This document shows, one piece after another, positions 50,199 through 59,872 of a stretch of 64,000 nucleotides of DNA. Origin of the DNA: Occultella kanbiaonis. Its GTDB lineage: Bacteria > Actinomycetota > Actinomycetes > Actinomycetales > Beutenbergiaceae. The notes under the pieces were generated by a model. That model had not been told where the DNA came from and did not search any database. It saw only the letters and a program-made list of their open reading frames with translations. The translations under genes and the position numbers were made by a program. How positions within the stretch are numbered: the first letter of the stretch is position 1; each line of letters begins with the position of its first letter. Location: assembly GCF_009708215.1 (NCBI RefSeq), contig NZ_CP046175.1, positions 1,674,001 to 1,738,000 on the forward strand, written 5' to 3'.

Positions 50199-50213
50199 AA
50201 GGCATCAACCAAC

Positions 50214-51404
50214 ATGGCAACCATCGCCACCCCGACCGCCGCCGCGCCGCAGCGGTACATGCAGGGCATCGCCGTCCCGGCGTCGTCCGTGCGACCCCCG
50301 GAGTTCTTCGCCCGCACCCGCCGGCACATCAGCCTGGAGCGGTCGTTCACCTACGACGGCTCCGAGACGCAGACCGTCGTTGAGCTGCGCAAGTCCGACA
50401 TCCTCGCCGGGATCGATGTCCGGTTCACCGGCTCGGTCACCGTGGCCCCGGGCACCGGCACCGTGGCGTCCACCGCCCGCTGGCCCTACGACCTGCTGCG
50501 CGCGCTGCGGTTCACCGCCAACGGCGCGTCCAACATCATCAACGTGTCCGGCCTGAAGCTGAAGGTCCGCGACATCATGAAGCGCTCGGACCTCACCGAC
50601 CGCGGCGTGTCCCAGACCTTCGGCGGCTCCGCCAAGTCCAACGGCACGCTCGCGATCGCGTCCGAGGCGTGGGGCGTCGGCGCGAACAGCTCCGGCCTGG
50701 CCGCCGGGACCTACGACGTGGAGCTCGTGTGGCACGTCCCGGTCGCGGAGGACGAGCAGGACCTGGCCGGCGCGATCTTCCTCGCCACCTCGAGCTCGGA
50801 CCTGACCCTCACCCTGGACTACGCCCAGAAGGCGGACCTGTTCGCCATCACCGGTGACGCCGCGGTGGACATCGACGGCACCTTCCAGGTGTCGTCCACC
50901 AAGTACTCCATCCCGATCGGGCAGGACGGGCAGATCGTCGTTCCCGACCTGTCGGTGTTCCACTCGCTGATCCAGTCCCGCTACGCCAACGGCGTGCAGG
51001 CCGGCGAGAACGAGCTCCGCCTCATCGGGCAGGGCGCGGGCAAGTCGCTGCTGCGGATCTTCTTCCAGGTCTACAACGGCACCCCGGCCGCGCCGCTGGC
51101 GATGAACGCCGCGAACTTCGGCCGGCAGGCCTGGCGCTACGCCAACAACGAGACGCCCGACGCGTTCCACGACGGGACGCACATGCGGGTGGACTCCGAG
51201 CGTCGGTACAACTCCGACATCGGCGCGCTGTGGGGCTTCGGCTGCCACGACTTCGCCCACGAGAACGCGTTCCGTGACGTCGTGGACATGGGCACCACCT
51301 CCGAGCTGCGCCTGGTCACCACGATCAACTCCGACGTGGCCCTGACCTCCCCGGCGGTGGAGATCGTCCAGGAGACCGTGTTCCTGGCCGGGCAGGCGGT
51401 CTGA
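50214..51404 (+). CDS. Putative double-jelly-roll major capsid protein (copy 2)
   Basis: Identical 396-aa sequence to copy 1 (35710-36900), so the capsid gene has no differences between the copies. Confidence 0.8.
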   Translation: MATIATPTAAAPQRYMQGIAVPASSVRPPEFFARTRRHISLERSFTYDGSETQTVVELRKSDILAGIDVRFTGSVTVAPGTGTVASTARWPYDLLRALRFTANGASNIINVSGLKLKVRDIMKRSDLTDRGVSQTFGGSAKSNGTLAIASEAWGVGANSSGLAAGTYDVELVWHVPVAEDEQDLAGAIFLATSSSDLTLTLDYAQKADLFAITGDAAVDIDGTFQVSSTKYSIPIGQDGQIVVPDLSVFHSLIQSRYANGVQAGENELRLIGQGAGKSLLRIFFQVYNGTPAAPLAMNAANFGRQAWRYANNETPDAFHDGTHMRVDSERRYNSDIGALWGFGCHDFAHENAFRDVVDMGTTSELRLVTTINSDVALTSPAVEIVQETVFLAGQAV

Positions 51405-51407
51405 CCC

Positions 51408-51686
51408 ATGACCACCAGCCCTCTGGCTACCACGTGGGCCCCGGCCGGCGTGGACGCCAAGTACGCGCTCCACGGCGGCGGACCCGTCAGCTCGGCACCC
51501 ACCGAGCTGAACACGGTCGCGTCGCCGGCGGAGGGTGCCAACGCCGAGGGGACCTGGACGGCGCGTAACCCGCTCGTCTGGTTCGGCGCCATCGCGGCCG
51601 TCACGTTCGGCCTGATGGCGTTCTCGACGTCGGTACGGGTGGGCGGCACCACGGCAACCCTCGCGCTCGGAAACGCGAAGGGCTGA
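51408..51686 (+). CDS. 92-aa membrane protein (copy 2)
   Basis: Identical to 36904-37182. Confidence 0.65.
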   Translation: MTTSPLATTWAPAGVDAKYALHGGGPVSSAPTELNTVASPAEGANAEGTWTARNPLVWFGAIAAVTFGLMAFSTSVRVGGTTATLALGNAKG

Positions 51687-51689
51687 CCC

Positions 51690-52136
51690 GTGGCCATCCC
51701 AGCCGCCGCGGCCGCGGGCGGCACTGTCGCCCGCGGCGCGGGTGCCGCTGCTACCCGTCAGGCAGCCGGCACCCGCACCGCGGCGGCCGGCCGCGCGTCC
51801 TCGGGCCGGGCACCAGCCACCACGGCTGGCACGCGGGCCGGCGGCGCGCCGCCGGCGTCCGCGCCCGCGCCCGAGCCGCCGGCCAAGCCGTCCCGCCTAC
51901 CCGGGCCCGCCGGCAAGTCCGCCACGAAGGCGAAGGCCACGCGGCGGCGGGTCACCCGCCCGCTGCGCGGCGCCGCCCGAGCCGGCGGAAACGTCCTGCT
52001 CGGCACGCTGGCCTACGTCCTCGCACTCACCTACATGCGCGGCGGGGCGCCGGCCGTCAAGCAGCTCCTGGCCGCAAAGTTCCTCAACAGAACACCGCTC
52101 GATATTCAGGGCACCGGATCAGAAAGGATCGGCTGA
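51690..52136 (+). CDS. 148-aa Ala/Pro/Arg-rich membrane protein (copy 2)
   Basis: Identical to 37186-37632. Confidence 0.6.
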   Translation: MAIPAAAAAGGTVARGAGAAATRQAAGTRTAAAGRASSGRAPATTAGTRAGGAPPASAPAPEPPAKPSRLPGPAGKSATKAKATRRRVTRPLRGAARAGGNVLLGTLAYVLALTYMRGGAPAVKQLLAAKFLNRTPLDIQGTGSERIG

Positions 52137-52137
52137 A

Positions 52138-52245
52138 ATGAATAGCGGCGGAATCGTCCTGGTCGTCTTTGGCATTTGGGTGCTCACCCAGGTCCTGGCC
52201 GGCGACATGCTCGGCCGGCTCAACGTCGTCGGCGGTGACGAATAG
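52138..52245 (+). CDS. 35-aa membrane peptide (copy 2)
   Basis: Identical to 37634-37741. Confidence 0.6.
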   Translation: MNSGGIVLVVFGIWVLTQVLAGDMLGRLNVVGGDE

Positions 52246-52418
52246 TGCGCGGGCTCCTGTCAACACTGTTCGTCACCTGGCTCGGCCTCATCGCATTGCA
52301 AACCCTGTCCGGCTCGGGCGCATCCGGTCGCGTTGCAGAAGCATTCCGCGACGCGAACACCATCATCGAAAAAGCGCTCGACCCGACCGTTCCCGCAATT
52401 CCAGACCTGCGCAAGTAG
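52245..52418 (+). CDS. 57-aa membrane peptide (copy 2)
   Basis: Identical to 37741-37914; GTG start sharing one base with the previous stop. Confidence 0.55.
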   Translation: MRGLLSTLFVTWLGLIALQTLSGSGASGRVAEAFRDANTIIEKALDPTVPAIPDLRK

Positions 52419-52432
52419 AAAGAGGAAACATC

Positions 52433-52573
52433 ATGCTTCGGCAACTCACCAAGTACGGCGCGGGCCTGATCGCGCTGTACGTCATCGTCGCCAACGGCTC
52501 CCGGTTCGGATCCGTCATCAGCGCCGGCGCCCGCGGCGTCTCGGACGTCACCCGCACGCTCCAGGGGCGCTGA
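52433..52573 (+). CDS. 46-aa membrane peptide (copy 2)
   Basis: Identical to 37929-38069. Confidence 0.6.
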   Translation: MLRQLTKYGAGLIALYVIVANGSRFGSVISAGARGVSDVTRTLQGR

Positions 52574-52576
52574 CCC

Positions 52577-52918
52577 GTGGCCCGTACCGACGTCGCCGCG
52601 GCGGTGAACGCCCGCGTCTCGGCCATCGTGTCCTATGGGCTCGACCGGCGCGGCGCGGGCCTGTTCGCGGCCCTGACCGGCCGCACCAACGGCGAGCTCA
52701 ACGGGTCCCGGCCCGTCGTGGACACCGCCCGCGACGGCGGCCGCACCTTCCACGGCACCACCGCGACCCCGCAGCGGTTCACCGGGATCGCCCCGCTCGG
52801 GATCGCCCGCCCGGTCGCCCCGACCAACGGCACCATGGCGGACGAGCTGTCGGCGTCCCCGCTCAACGATGGCGCGTTGCGCATCTTCGCCCAGCGGCTC
52901 GCGCGGGGCCGGCGATGA
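52577..52918 (+). CDS. Hypothetical 113-aa protein (copy 2)
   Basis: Identical to 38073-38414. Confidence 0.55.
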   Translation: MARTDVAAAVNARVSAIVSYGLDRRGAGLFAALTGRTNGELNGSRPVVDTARDGGRTFHGTTATPQRFTGIAPLGIARPVAPTNGTMADELSASPLNDGALRIFAQRLARGRR

Positions 52919-53433
52919 ACGTCAAGGCGCTGTGGGCGAAGGTCCAGGACAACAAGTGGGTGCTCGGCGGGCTCGGCGCGGCCGCCGTCGTCGCGCTGGC
53001 GTGGTTCTCGCGTCGCTCTGCCACCACGCCCGCCGCCGACGACACCGGCGGCGCTGGCTACGGGCTGGCGGCGCCGGGTGCGACGTCCACCACGGGCGGC
53101 TACACCGCCTCGGCGGGCGGCGCCTACGACTCCAGCGCCAGCGACGTCTACAACGCGCTGCAGCCGGCCTTGGAGAACGTGGGCAAGCAGTATGACGAGC
53201 TGCGCGACCTGCTCAACAAGACGCCCGTGCCCGAGGCCGAACAGCCGCGCGAATCGCTCGGGTTCTTCCAGGTCCGCGGCACGCCCGGGATCTACGAAGT
53301 GTTCACCGACAACACCCGCCGCCACCTCGGCAAGACCGAAGCGCAAGAGCGCGGCATCTTGCACAACCCGGCCGCGGTGAACGCCTCGGACGCGAACGCC
53401 GATTGGTCCAAGTACCGGATCGTCCCGGACTGA
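52915..53433 (+). CDS. 172-aa membrane-anchored protein (copy 2)
   Basis: Identical to 38411-38929. Confidence 0.6.
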   Translation: MNVKALWAKVQDNKWVLGGLGAAAVVALAWFSRRSATTPAADDTGGAGYGLAAPGATSTTGGYTASAGGAYDSSASDVYNALQPALENVGKQYDELRDLLNKTPVPEAEQPRESLGFFQVRGTPGIYEVFTDNTRRHLGKTEAQERGILHNPAAVNASDANADWSKYRIVPD

Positions 53434-54037
53434 TGCCCGCCCTCGCCACACCCACCGAGCTCCAGGAGCCGCCCGCGCTCCCGGGGCTCGGCCGTGCGTG
53501 CGCCCGCACGTGCGCGAAGCCGCCACCCTGCTCGCCGGCCGGTTCGGGATCTCCACCGTGGGCGGGTGGCGCGCGCTCGCCCGCGACATGGGCGGGCACC
53601 CCGCCGGCCTGGCCGTGGACTTCATGTGCACGAAGGCACAGGGAGACGCGCTCTCGGCCTACGTGGCCGCCAACCACCAGGCGCTCGGCGTTGACTACCA
53701 GATCTGGTGGCAGCAGCTCTGGACGCCGCGGCGCGGCTGGTCCGCGATGGCCGATCGCGGATCCCCGACACAGAACCACCTCGACCACGTACACGTGCAG
53801 TGGAAGTCCGGCGCCGTGCTCGCCCTCGACGGGCTCACGGACGGCACCGGCAGCGGGAAGATCGGCACCGGCTCCGGCACGTCCGGCGGCGGCCTCGGTG
53901 GCGTCGGGGAGGCGCTCTCCGGGCTGAACCCGTTCTCCGGGTGGCAGGACGACGCCCAGGAGCTCGGGATCAAGGTCGTGGTAGTCGTGGCCGGCCTCGC
54001 CCTGGTCGTGCTCGGCCTCGTGCGGGGCGTGCGCTGA
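53433..54037 (+). pseudogene. M15-like peptidase, frameshifted (copy 2)
   Basis: Near 53489-53500 this copy reads CTCGGCCGTGCGTGCGCCCG where copy 1 has CTCGGTGCCGTGCGCCCG (two bases longer). The frame is lost after PALPGLG. A frame from about 53498 (MRPHVREAATLLAGRFGIS) keeps the catalytic region and anchor, so re-initiation could give a protein lacking only about 22 residues. Confidence 0.7.
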
Positions 54038-54660
54038 TGGCCACGCTCACCACCGCCCAGGTATACGGGCTCGCCCGCCGGGCCGGCCTGGATGCTGCGG
54101 ACGCCACCATCGCCACCGCGATCGCCGCGGGAGAGTCCGGCCTACGCACCGACGCCCGCGGCGACGTCGGGCTACAGACGTCGAAGTGGGGCCCGTCCAT
54201 CGGGCTATGGCAGGTCCGCTCCCTCAACGCCGAACGCGGCACCGGTGGAGTGCGGGACGAGCTCGCACTCACCGACCCCGAGCACAACGCCCGATCCATG
54301 GTCTCCATCAGCGCCGGCGGGAGCACCTGGCGCCCATGGACCGTCTACACCTCCGGAGCCTGGCGCCAGCACCTGGCCGCCGCCGAAGCGGCCGCGGACG
54401 GCTCCGAGAGCGGCGAGACCGACTGGCGCAAGGGCGGCGGCGCCGGCACCCAAGGGCTCGGCGGCAGCGCCGGCAGCGGCGGCAGCTCGGGCGGCAGCTC
54501 GGGCAGCGGCGGCGGCCTGCTCGACGGGCTGAACCCGTTCTCCGGGTGGCAGGACGACGCCCAGGCGCTCGGTATCAAGTTGGCCGTCGTCGGCGCCGGC
54601 GCGGTCCTCATCATCGTCGGCGCCTGGCGCGCCGTCTCCACCAGAAAGGCAAGCGAATGA
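54037..54660 (+). CDS. Lytic transglycosylase-like protein (copy 2)
   Basis: Identical 207 aa to 39531-40154. Confidence 0.8.
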   Translation: MATLTTAQVYGLARRAGLDAADATIATAIAAGESGLRTDARGDVGLQTSKWGPSIGLWQVRSLNAERGTGGVRDELALTDPEHNARSMVSISAGGSTWRPWTVYTSGAWRQHLAAAEAAADGSESGETDWRKGGGAGTQGLGGSAGSGGSSGGSSGSGGGLLDGLNPFSGWQDDAQALGIKLAVVGAGAVLIIVGAWRAVSTRKASE

Positions 54661-55067
54661 AGGACACCATCAGCGACCGGATCGCCGCGACCCTGGCCGC
54701 CATCCCGCTCGAGCTCGAACGCGTCAAGTCCGAGCTCGCCACCGGGCTACAGGCCTTCGCCGGCAACACCGCACTCCAGGGCGCCCGGGTACTGCCCGTG
54801 GGCCCGACCGGGCGGCCGCTCGCGTGGGCCGGCCCCGGGCGCCTGGTCGGCTGGTCCGTGCGCGCCGGCGAGGCCGCCGCGGCGCTCACCCTGCGCGACT
54901 CCCGGCAGGCCGGCGAGGGTGACGTCGTGGCCGTCCTGGACGTGCCCGCCGGCGAGTCCGCCACGGTGTGGCTCGGCCCCGGTGGCGTCTCGATCACCGA
55001 GGGCCTGTACGTGGAGACCGCCGGCGACGTCACCGCCGGCGCCGTGTGGCTCGGAGCGGTCGACTGA
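54657..55067 (+). CDS. 136-aa structural protein candidate (copy 2)
   Basis: Identical to 40151-40561. Confidence 0.55.
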   Translation: MKDTISDRIAATLAAIPLELERVKSELATGLQAFAGNTALQGARVLPVGPTGRPLAWAGPGRLVGWSVRAGEAAAALTLRDSRQAGEGDVVAVLDVPAGESATVWLGPGGVSITEGLYVETAGDVTAGAVWLGAVD

Positions 55068-55312
55068 TGCTCGACTCGCTCCCCGGCCTGATCGCCAACG
55101 CCGGCGCGCTCGTCGTTCTCGCCCTGGCCCTGCTGCGCATCGCTGTGACTCTTCGCCGCGACACCGCGGAAGAGCTCACGAGGCGGGTCGGCGCACTGGA
55201 GACCGAGTACCGCTACGCCGTCGCCCGGATCTACCAGCTCGAAACCACCATGCGCGAGGCCGGCATGACCGTCCCGCCGTGGCCCGCCCGCACACAGGAG
55301 GCAACCCCATGA
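55067..55312 (+). CDS. 81-aa membrane/coiled-coil protein (copy 2)
   Basis: Identical to 40561-40806. Confidence 0.6.
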   Translation: MLDSLPGLIANAGALVVLALALLRIAVTLRRDTAEELTRRVGALETEYRYAVARIYQLETTMREAGMTVPPWPARTQEATP

Positions 55313-55599
55313 AGAACGTCACCCCCTACGCCTACGCTCTCGCCGCGCTCTGCGTCGTCACCATCGGCGTGCTCGGCGGACTCAGCCAGCCGATCCCCGA
55401 CGTGCTCGGCCTGGTCGCCACGGGCGCCATCGGCGTCGGCGCCGGCTCCAGCCTGCCCAACGCGGCCGCCCGCGCGATCGCCCCAGCCCCGGAGCCGGCG
55501 TCGGTGGTCCCGCACGTGCGCGAGCTCGTGCCCGACCCGACGCCGGCGACGGGGGAGACCACGCCGCAGTCCCCGCGCCTGCCCGGCGGTTCCGAGTGA
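55309..55599 (+). CDS. Holin-like 96-aa protein (copy 2)
   Basis: Identical to 40803-41093. Confidence 0.6.
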   Translation: MKNVTPYAYALAALCVVTIGVLGGLSQPIPDVLGLVATGAIGVGAGSSLPNAAARAIAPAPEPASVVPHVRELVPDPTPATGETTPQSPRLPGGSE

Positions 55600-55739
55600 G
55601 GCCGTTCATCGGTGACCGGCGGGTGGCCCTGACCGCCGGCCTGGTCCTGGTCGTGGCCGGCGCGTGGCTGCTCAAGGACGCCTACGAGCGCCGCGGCCGC
55701 TCGCGTCCGTTCCTGATGCGGCTGGTGCCCGGGGCGTGA
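55596..55739 (+). CDS. 47-aa membrane peptide, intact (copy 2)
   Basis: GTG in a GTGA overlap; VRPFIGDRRVALTAGLVLVV and AGAWLLKDAYERRGRSRPFL give one helix with basic flanks. It ends in a GTGA overlap with the next gene. Broken in copy 1 by a one-base deletion; the overlaps on both sides support this version as the true gene. Confidence 0.65.
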   Translation: MRPFIGDRRVALTAGLVLVVAGAWLLKDAYERRGRSRPFLMRLVPGA

Positions 55740-56122
55740 GCCTGATCCTGCCGGAGTCGCGGGCCGGCACCGCCCGCGGCTGGACACTGGCCGACTTCCG
55801 CACCGTGCAGGGCCGCACCACGCCCGCGGTCGGCGGCGCGTGCGAGCTGCGGCTGCCCGAGGTGGAGCAGGACGAGCTGTGGCTGATCGATCACATGGTG
55901 GCCGCCTGCGACTCCACCACGCCGACGTCGGTGCGCCTGTACGAGTCGTCCGTTGACCCGCTCGCGCTGCTCGACGGCAGCTCGGCCGGGAACTTCGACG
56001 TCGCGGACTGGCCCGCCGGCTTGCAGGTGCGCTCCACTCAATTCCTGATCGCTCGGTGGGATAGCGCCAGCGACGGCGCCCGCGGCACCCTCACTGTGCA
56101 ACTGCGCTCTCTGAGGCGGTGA
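55736..56122 (+). CDS. 128-aa beta-rich minor structural protein (copy 2)
   Basis: Identical to 41229-41615. Confidence 0.6.
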   Translation: MSLILPESRAGTARGWTLADFRTVQGRTTPAVGGACELRLPEVEQDELWLIDHMVAACDSTTPTSVRLYESSVDPLALLDGSSAGNFDVADWPAGLQVRSTQFLIARWDSASDGARGTLTVQLRSLRR

Positions 56123-56125
56123 ACA

Positions 56126-57403
56126 ATGGGATTCCGAAACCCCATCACCACGGTGACTGCGCAGAATGCAACCGGAACAATGACGTTCGGCGCTGATCAG
56201 TGGGACGAAACAACACCCGGGATTGTCTTTACTACCGTTGAAGGTGGCGAGGAAAGTCCGGCCGGCCTCGCCTACGGCATGGATAACCGCATTGCGGGCG
56301 GGCAGTGGGGGCCGGGCATTCTCGGCCTGGCCCTCGTCGGTCCGAGCGGCGACACGGCACAGGAGCGCACCTACGTGATGATCACGAAGAATGGCCGTCT
56401 CAGCGTCCGCGCGCTTTCCTACACCGATAACGATGACCCGGTGCCGGTCAATCACGGGATGCCGGCCACGTTGAGCGTCGGTGGCGGCAACGTGGGCATG
56501 GATCCCGGCGGACTCGGGGCGCCCACGTTGCGGGCAGACTCCACCGTGGCGGCAGACGGCACCCTCACCGCCGGCTCGGTCACGGCCGGTCGGGCCGACT
56601 GGCAACCAGCCGCGCTCACTCACCACGGCTTCTACCACACCACCGCCACCATCAACGGAGTGCCGCCCGCGTGGTACCTCGGAGACTCCGATGGGGCGCG
56701 CATCGTGGCCGCGGTCGGCGGGGCGCACCAGCTGACGATCACCGCGCCCGGCGGCGCCACCGTGGACGGCGACTTGGAGGTGACCGGCTCCACCACGCTC
56801 GCCGGCCTGGAGCTCGCCGGCGGGCTCGACGTCGCCGGGGCGCTAACACTGCCCGGGGTGACCCTGATGGGGGACGCCGGCACCGACGTCCTCGACATCG
56901 CCGCGCTCGGCGGGGTGACCGTCAACGGTGCCCCGATCGCCGGCGCGAGCACACCGCTGGTCTACTTCGAGGCGACGTCCGCAACCGGCGTCAAGGGCAC
57001 ATGGGTGCTGCCCCAGTCGTCCTTCGTCACGGTGCCCAAGGCGCTGGTCACCGTTGATCAGGGCGGCGGTGTCTGGGACCCGATCGCCAACACCTACGCT
57101 GTGCCGGTCGCCGGCATCTATCTGGTCACCGCCTCGGTGAGGCTCTGGGACGACACAACCGCCGGCGTCGCCCGCTCGACCGGGCACGGCGCCGATATCG
57201 CCAACGTCGATACCGCCGCCGGCTTCGCCTGGCGCAAGATGCAGGCCACCACGGGCGCCGATCGCCGCGACGTCTTCCAGTTCACCCGGGTGATGCACTG
57301 CAACGCCGGTGACCCGCTGCGCCAGTTCATCTACTCCGACGCCCGCACGTTCGACGTCCAGGCGTCCGCGCTGTCGGTGCTACTACTCCGGGAGGACTCG
57401 TGA
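56126..57403 (+). CDS. Spike / receptor-binding protein with C1q-like head (copy 2)
   Basis: Identical 425 aa to 41619-42896. Receptor-binding genes often vary fastest between related phages, so identity here argues for very recent duplication. Confidence 0.75.
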   Translation: MGFRNPITTVTAQNATGTMTFGADQWDETTPGIVFTTVEGGEESPAGLAYGMDNRIAGGQWGPGILGLALVGPSGDTAQERTYVMITKNGRLSVRALSYTDNDDPVPVNHGMPATLSVGGGNVGMDPGGLGAPTLRADSTVAADGTLTAGSVTAGRADWQPAALTHHGFYHTTATINGVPPAWYLGDSDGARIVAAVGGAHQLTITAPGGATVDGDLEVTGSTTLAGLELAGGLDVAGALTLPGVTLMGDAGTDVLDIAALGGVTVNGAPIAGASTPLVYFEATSATGVKGTWVLPQSSFVTVPKALVTVDQGGGVWDPIANTYAVPVAGIYLVTASVRLWDDTTAGVARSTGHGADIANVDTAAGFAWRKMQATTGADRRDVFQFTRVMHCNAGDPLRQFIYSDARTFDVQASALSVLLLREDS

Positions 57404-58155
57404 TCGTTTCACCTGCGGCGGGCTCGACATCGCCGCTCAGCAAGGCCGGCCTGGCCGTCAAGGGCTACGGGCAGCGGGCCCCGATCAAGACCAGCAACGG
57501 GAAGTGGACCGGCCAGTTCCACGCCGGCGTGGACATCACCGCGCCCGAGGGTGACCTGCTCGTGGCGGCCGTTTCCGGGACCGTCGTGGCCACCGGGTGG
57601 GCCGGCTCCGGGCTCGCCGTGGGCCGCTCCGGCATGTTCGTGCTGATCCGCTCCGGCGCCTACGACATCTACACCGGGCACATGTCCTACATCGGCGTCC
57701 GAGCAGGCCAGCACGTGGTAGCCGGCCAACCGTCCGGCGCAGTTGGCTCCACCGGCAACGTCACGGGCCCGCACGTGCACGTTGAGGTCCGCTACGCCGG
57801 CACCACCACCACCCTCGACCCGATCGTGTGGTTCGCCGCACGGGGCGTCACCCTCGGCGCCGACAGTCCCAACCCATCACCAACAGCAGAGGATCCCGAC
57901 ATGGCATTCACCGACGCCCAGGCCAAGCAGCTCGCCACCCTCGACGCCAACGTCAAGTTGCTCATGGAGTGGATGCAGACCAGCGCCGGCCCGACCTACC
58001 TGTGGCAGATCCGGCAGGACACCGCGAGGCTGCTCGGCCGCGACCCGGGCGCCGCCACCGATCCGGCGGCCCTCGCGGCCGACATCGTGGCGGCGATGGG
58101 CAAGGACATGGCCAAGCAGGTCGTGCAGGAGCTCGGGCGCGAGCTCACGACGTAG
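57400..58155 (+). CDS. M23 family metallopeptidase (copy 2)
   Basis: Identical 251 aa to 42893-43648. Confidence 0.88.
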   Translation: MIVSPAAGSTSPLSKAGLAVKGYGQRAPIKTSNGKWTGQFHAGVDITAPEGDLLVAAVSGTVVATGWAGSGLAVGRSGMFVLIRSGAYDIYTGHMSYIGVRAGQHVVAGQPSGAVGSTGNVTGPHVHVEVRYAGTTTTLDPIVWFAARGVTLGADSPNPSPTAEDPDMAFTDAQAKQLATLDANVKLLMEWMQTSAGPTYLWQIRQDTARLLGRDPGAATDPAALAADIVAAMGKDMAKQVVQELGRELTT

Positions 58156-58167
58156 AACGGGCACAGA

Positions 58168-58214
58168 GCGGCCCCGGCGCCATGGTGGGACTCACCAGGT
58201 GCCGGGGCCGCTTT
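58168..58214. terminator. Terminator between convergent operons (copy 2)
   Basis: Identical to 43661-43707. Confidence 0.75.
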
Positions 58215-58221
58215 CGTGCGC

Positions 58222-58929
58222 TCAGACGGGCAGCGGGGCCATCCGATAGAGCTGATTCTCGGCGGTGACCCACAACAGGAACCAGTGCGGGCCGCGGCCC
58301 CACGTCTCATGACACTCAGCGTGGAACCGATCGGCCGGGTAACCGATCGTCTTGGCGATCCGCTCCCGGTCGTCGGGGTTCGGCAACTGGAACACCGCCA
58401 CCAGGTCACTCTGCGCGAGCACGAGCGGGGAGACGTTCACCGGGCGGGGCCCGTCGAAGAACGCCGTCGTGCGGTAGTGCCGGTTCTGCATCAGCAACCG
58501 GCGCATGTGCGGGCCGATCTTCGCCGCGGTGGGCATGAACTCGCCCACCTCGCCCGCCCACACCGCCGCCGGCCGGTCCTGCGGGTACAGACCCAGCCCT
58601 ACCGCCCGGTCCAGGTCGTCCACGTAGGTGTCTGACCCGGGATCGGCCCGGTAGTGCAGGTTCCGGGTGACGCGGCGCCCGTTGCGCGCCGGCGCGGCCG
58701 GGAACGCGTCCGGCACCGGGCCCGTGAGCTGCTCGGCGTCGTCGCCCGGCTCGGCGTTGCCGTTGACATCGATCGCGACCTTGTCGAACGGGTAGGACTG
58801 GTAGAGCCGGCGGTTGAACACCGACTTCCCCGACCCCTTGCGACCCCACGCGCTCACGATCATCGGCCGGGACGGGTCCAGGTCGCCCAGCGGCATGCCC
58901 TGGTCCTGCTCGTGCGCGCTGGACGTCAC
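58222..58929 (-). CDS. FtsK/HerA-type genome packaging ATPase, intact (copy 2)
   Basis: This 235-aa ATPase has Walker A MIVSAWGRKGSGKSVFNRRL at about residue 23 and a Walker B-like AVWAGEVGEFMP. The sensor/arginine region MRRLLMQNRHYRTTAFFDGP is followed by VNVSPLVLAQSDLVAVFQLP. Size and motif order match the A32-like packaging ATPases of tailless double-jelly-roll viruses, which pump DNA into preformed capsids. GTG start in overlap with the upstream membrane-protein gene. Transcribed opposite to the structural genes. Confidence 0.82.
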   Translation of the reverse strand: MTSSAHEQDQGMPLGDLDPSRPMIVSAWGRKGSGKSVFNRRLYQSYPFDKVAIDVNGNAEPGDDAEQLTGPVPDAFPAAPARNGRRVTRNLHYRADPGSDTYVDDLDRAVGLGLYPQDRPAAVWAGEVGEFMPTAAKIGPHMRRLLMQNRHYRTTAFFDGPRPVNVSPLVLAQSDLVAVFQLPNPDDRERIAKTIGYPADRFHAECHETWGRGPHWFLLWVTAENQLYRMAPLPV

Positions 58930-59441
58930 CACGCCGTGGGGCTCGTGCTCGAGGTAACGCCGGCGTCCAGGTCGTCGAGCTGCTCGCCGTCGTCGGTGGG
59001 CACGGTCGCCGCGGCGGCCGCCCGCTCAGCCTTCGCCTGGCGGTTGCTGCGCCACTTCACGAGCTGCTTGCCGAGGTACATGACCAGGCCGACGCCGGCC
59101 GCGATCGCGTCCACGACATCGGGGTTCGCCGCTGAGGTGATCATCGACCGGCGGGCGGCGATGTTGCCCAGCGGGTCACCGATCGCCTTCGCGTCGTCGT
59201 CGTCGGTGAGCCAGATCCCGGAGTCCCGGTCCACGTCGTCACGGGCGGCCACCTCGTGCACCACGACGCCGGCCCCGAGTACGCCGTCACGGGCGGCCTT
59301 CTTGATGATCGCCTTGGGTGCGACCGGCTTACCGGATGATCCCGCCGAGGAAGTCGGGGATGGGCCGGGGTCCGCGACGTCGCCGCTGGCGCTCCACGGG
59401 TCGCCGGCGTCGGAAGGTGACGGGGCCGCCGTCTCTGCCAT
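58926..59441 (-). CDS. 171-aa membrane protein upstream of ATPase (copy 2)
   Basis: Identical protein to 44419-44934. Here the frame is open further upstream to 59564, but MAETAAPSP at 59441 is the shared start. Confidence 0.6.
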   Translation of the reverse strand: MAETAAPSPSDAGDPWSASGDVADPGPSPTSSAGSSGKPVAPKAIIKKAARDGVLGAGVVVHEVAARDDVDRDSGIWLTDDDDAKAIGDPLGNIAARRSMITSAANPDVVDAIAAGVGLVMYLGKQLVKWRSNRQAKAERAAAAATVPTDDGEQLDDLDAGVTSSTSPTAW

Positions 59442-59823
59442 CGTCGCCGGGTCCGGCTCCCGGAACAGCAGCGGGCTCGGGCTCGGGATCGCCCGCGGGC
59501 TGCTCGGGCTCGGGTCCTGGAGCTGGCTGCTGCTGCTGTCGTCGCTGCTTGGGTTGCGTGCCATAGTCGGTCACCTCTCGGACGGTGTAGGGGTCGGCGT
59601 CGGCGGCCGCCGGCTTGGCGGTCACGACGTCACCGGGCGGGGGAGTGTCGGCCGGGATGCGCCGGCCCTTGACCGGCAGACCACACCCCTCGACGGCACA
59701 CACCAGCTCGGCGGTGAGCCGGCCGGGGTCGGACTGACCCTCGGTCGTGTGCCCGTCGCGACACGTGCCACGGACTCTGACAGTTTTCTTCGATCGGGTG
59801 CTCACGGTTGTGTAATCTGCCAT
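59329..59823 (-). CDS. 164-aa zinc-binding-like protein, intact (copy 2)
   Basis: MADYTTVSTRSKKTVRVRGT, cysteines in TCRDGHTTEGQ and ELVCAVEGCGLPV, a Pro/Gln/Glu-rich middle, and a basic end ERQRRRRGPRPIPDFLGGII. The last 113 bases also encode the start of the 171-aa protein in another frame. First gene of the leftward ATPase operon. Confidence 0.6.
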   Translation of the reverse strand: MADYTTVSTRSKKTVRVRGTCRDGHTTEGQSDPGRLTAELVCAVEGCGLPVKGRRIPADTPPPGDVVTAKPAAADADPYTVREVTDYGTQPKQRRQQQQPAPGPEPEQPAGDPEPEPAAVPGAGPGDDGRDGGPVTFRRRRPVERQRRRRGPRPIPDFLGGIIR

Positions 59824-59834
59824 CGGGGCTGGGT

Positions 59835-59872
59835 GTTCATGGAAGTGAACAGCGCCGTTCACGCGGGTGAAC
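59835..59872. promoter_or_regulatory. Paired operator at a divergent promoter (copy 2)
   Basis: Identical to 45326-45363; palindromes at 59835-59850 and 59857-59872. Confidence 0.7.
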
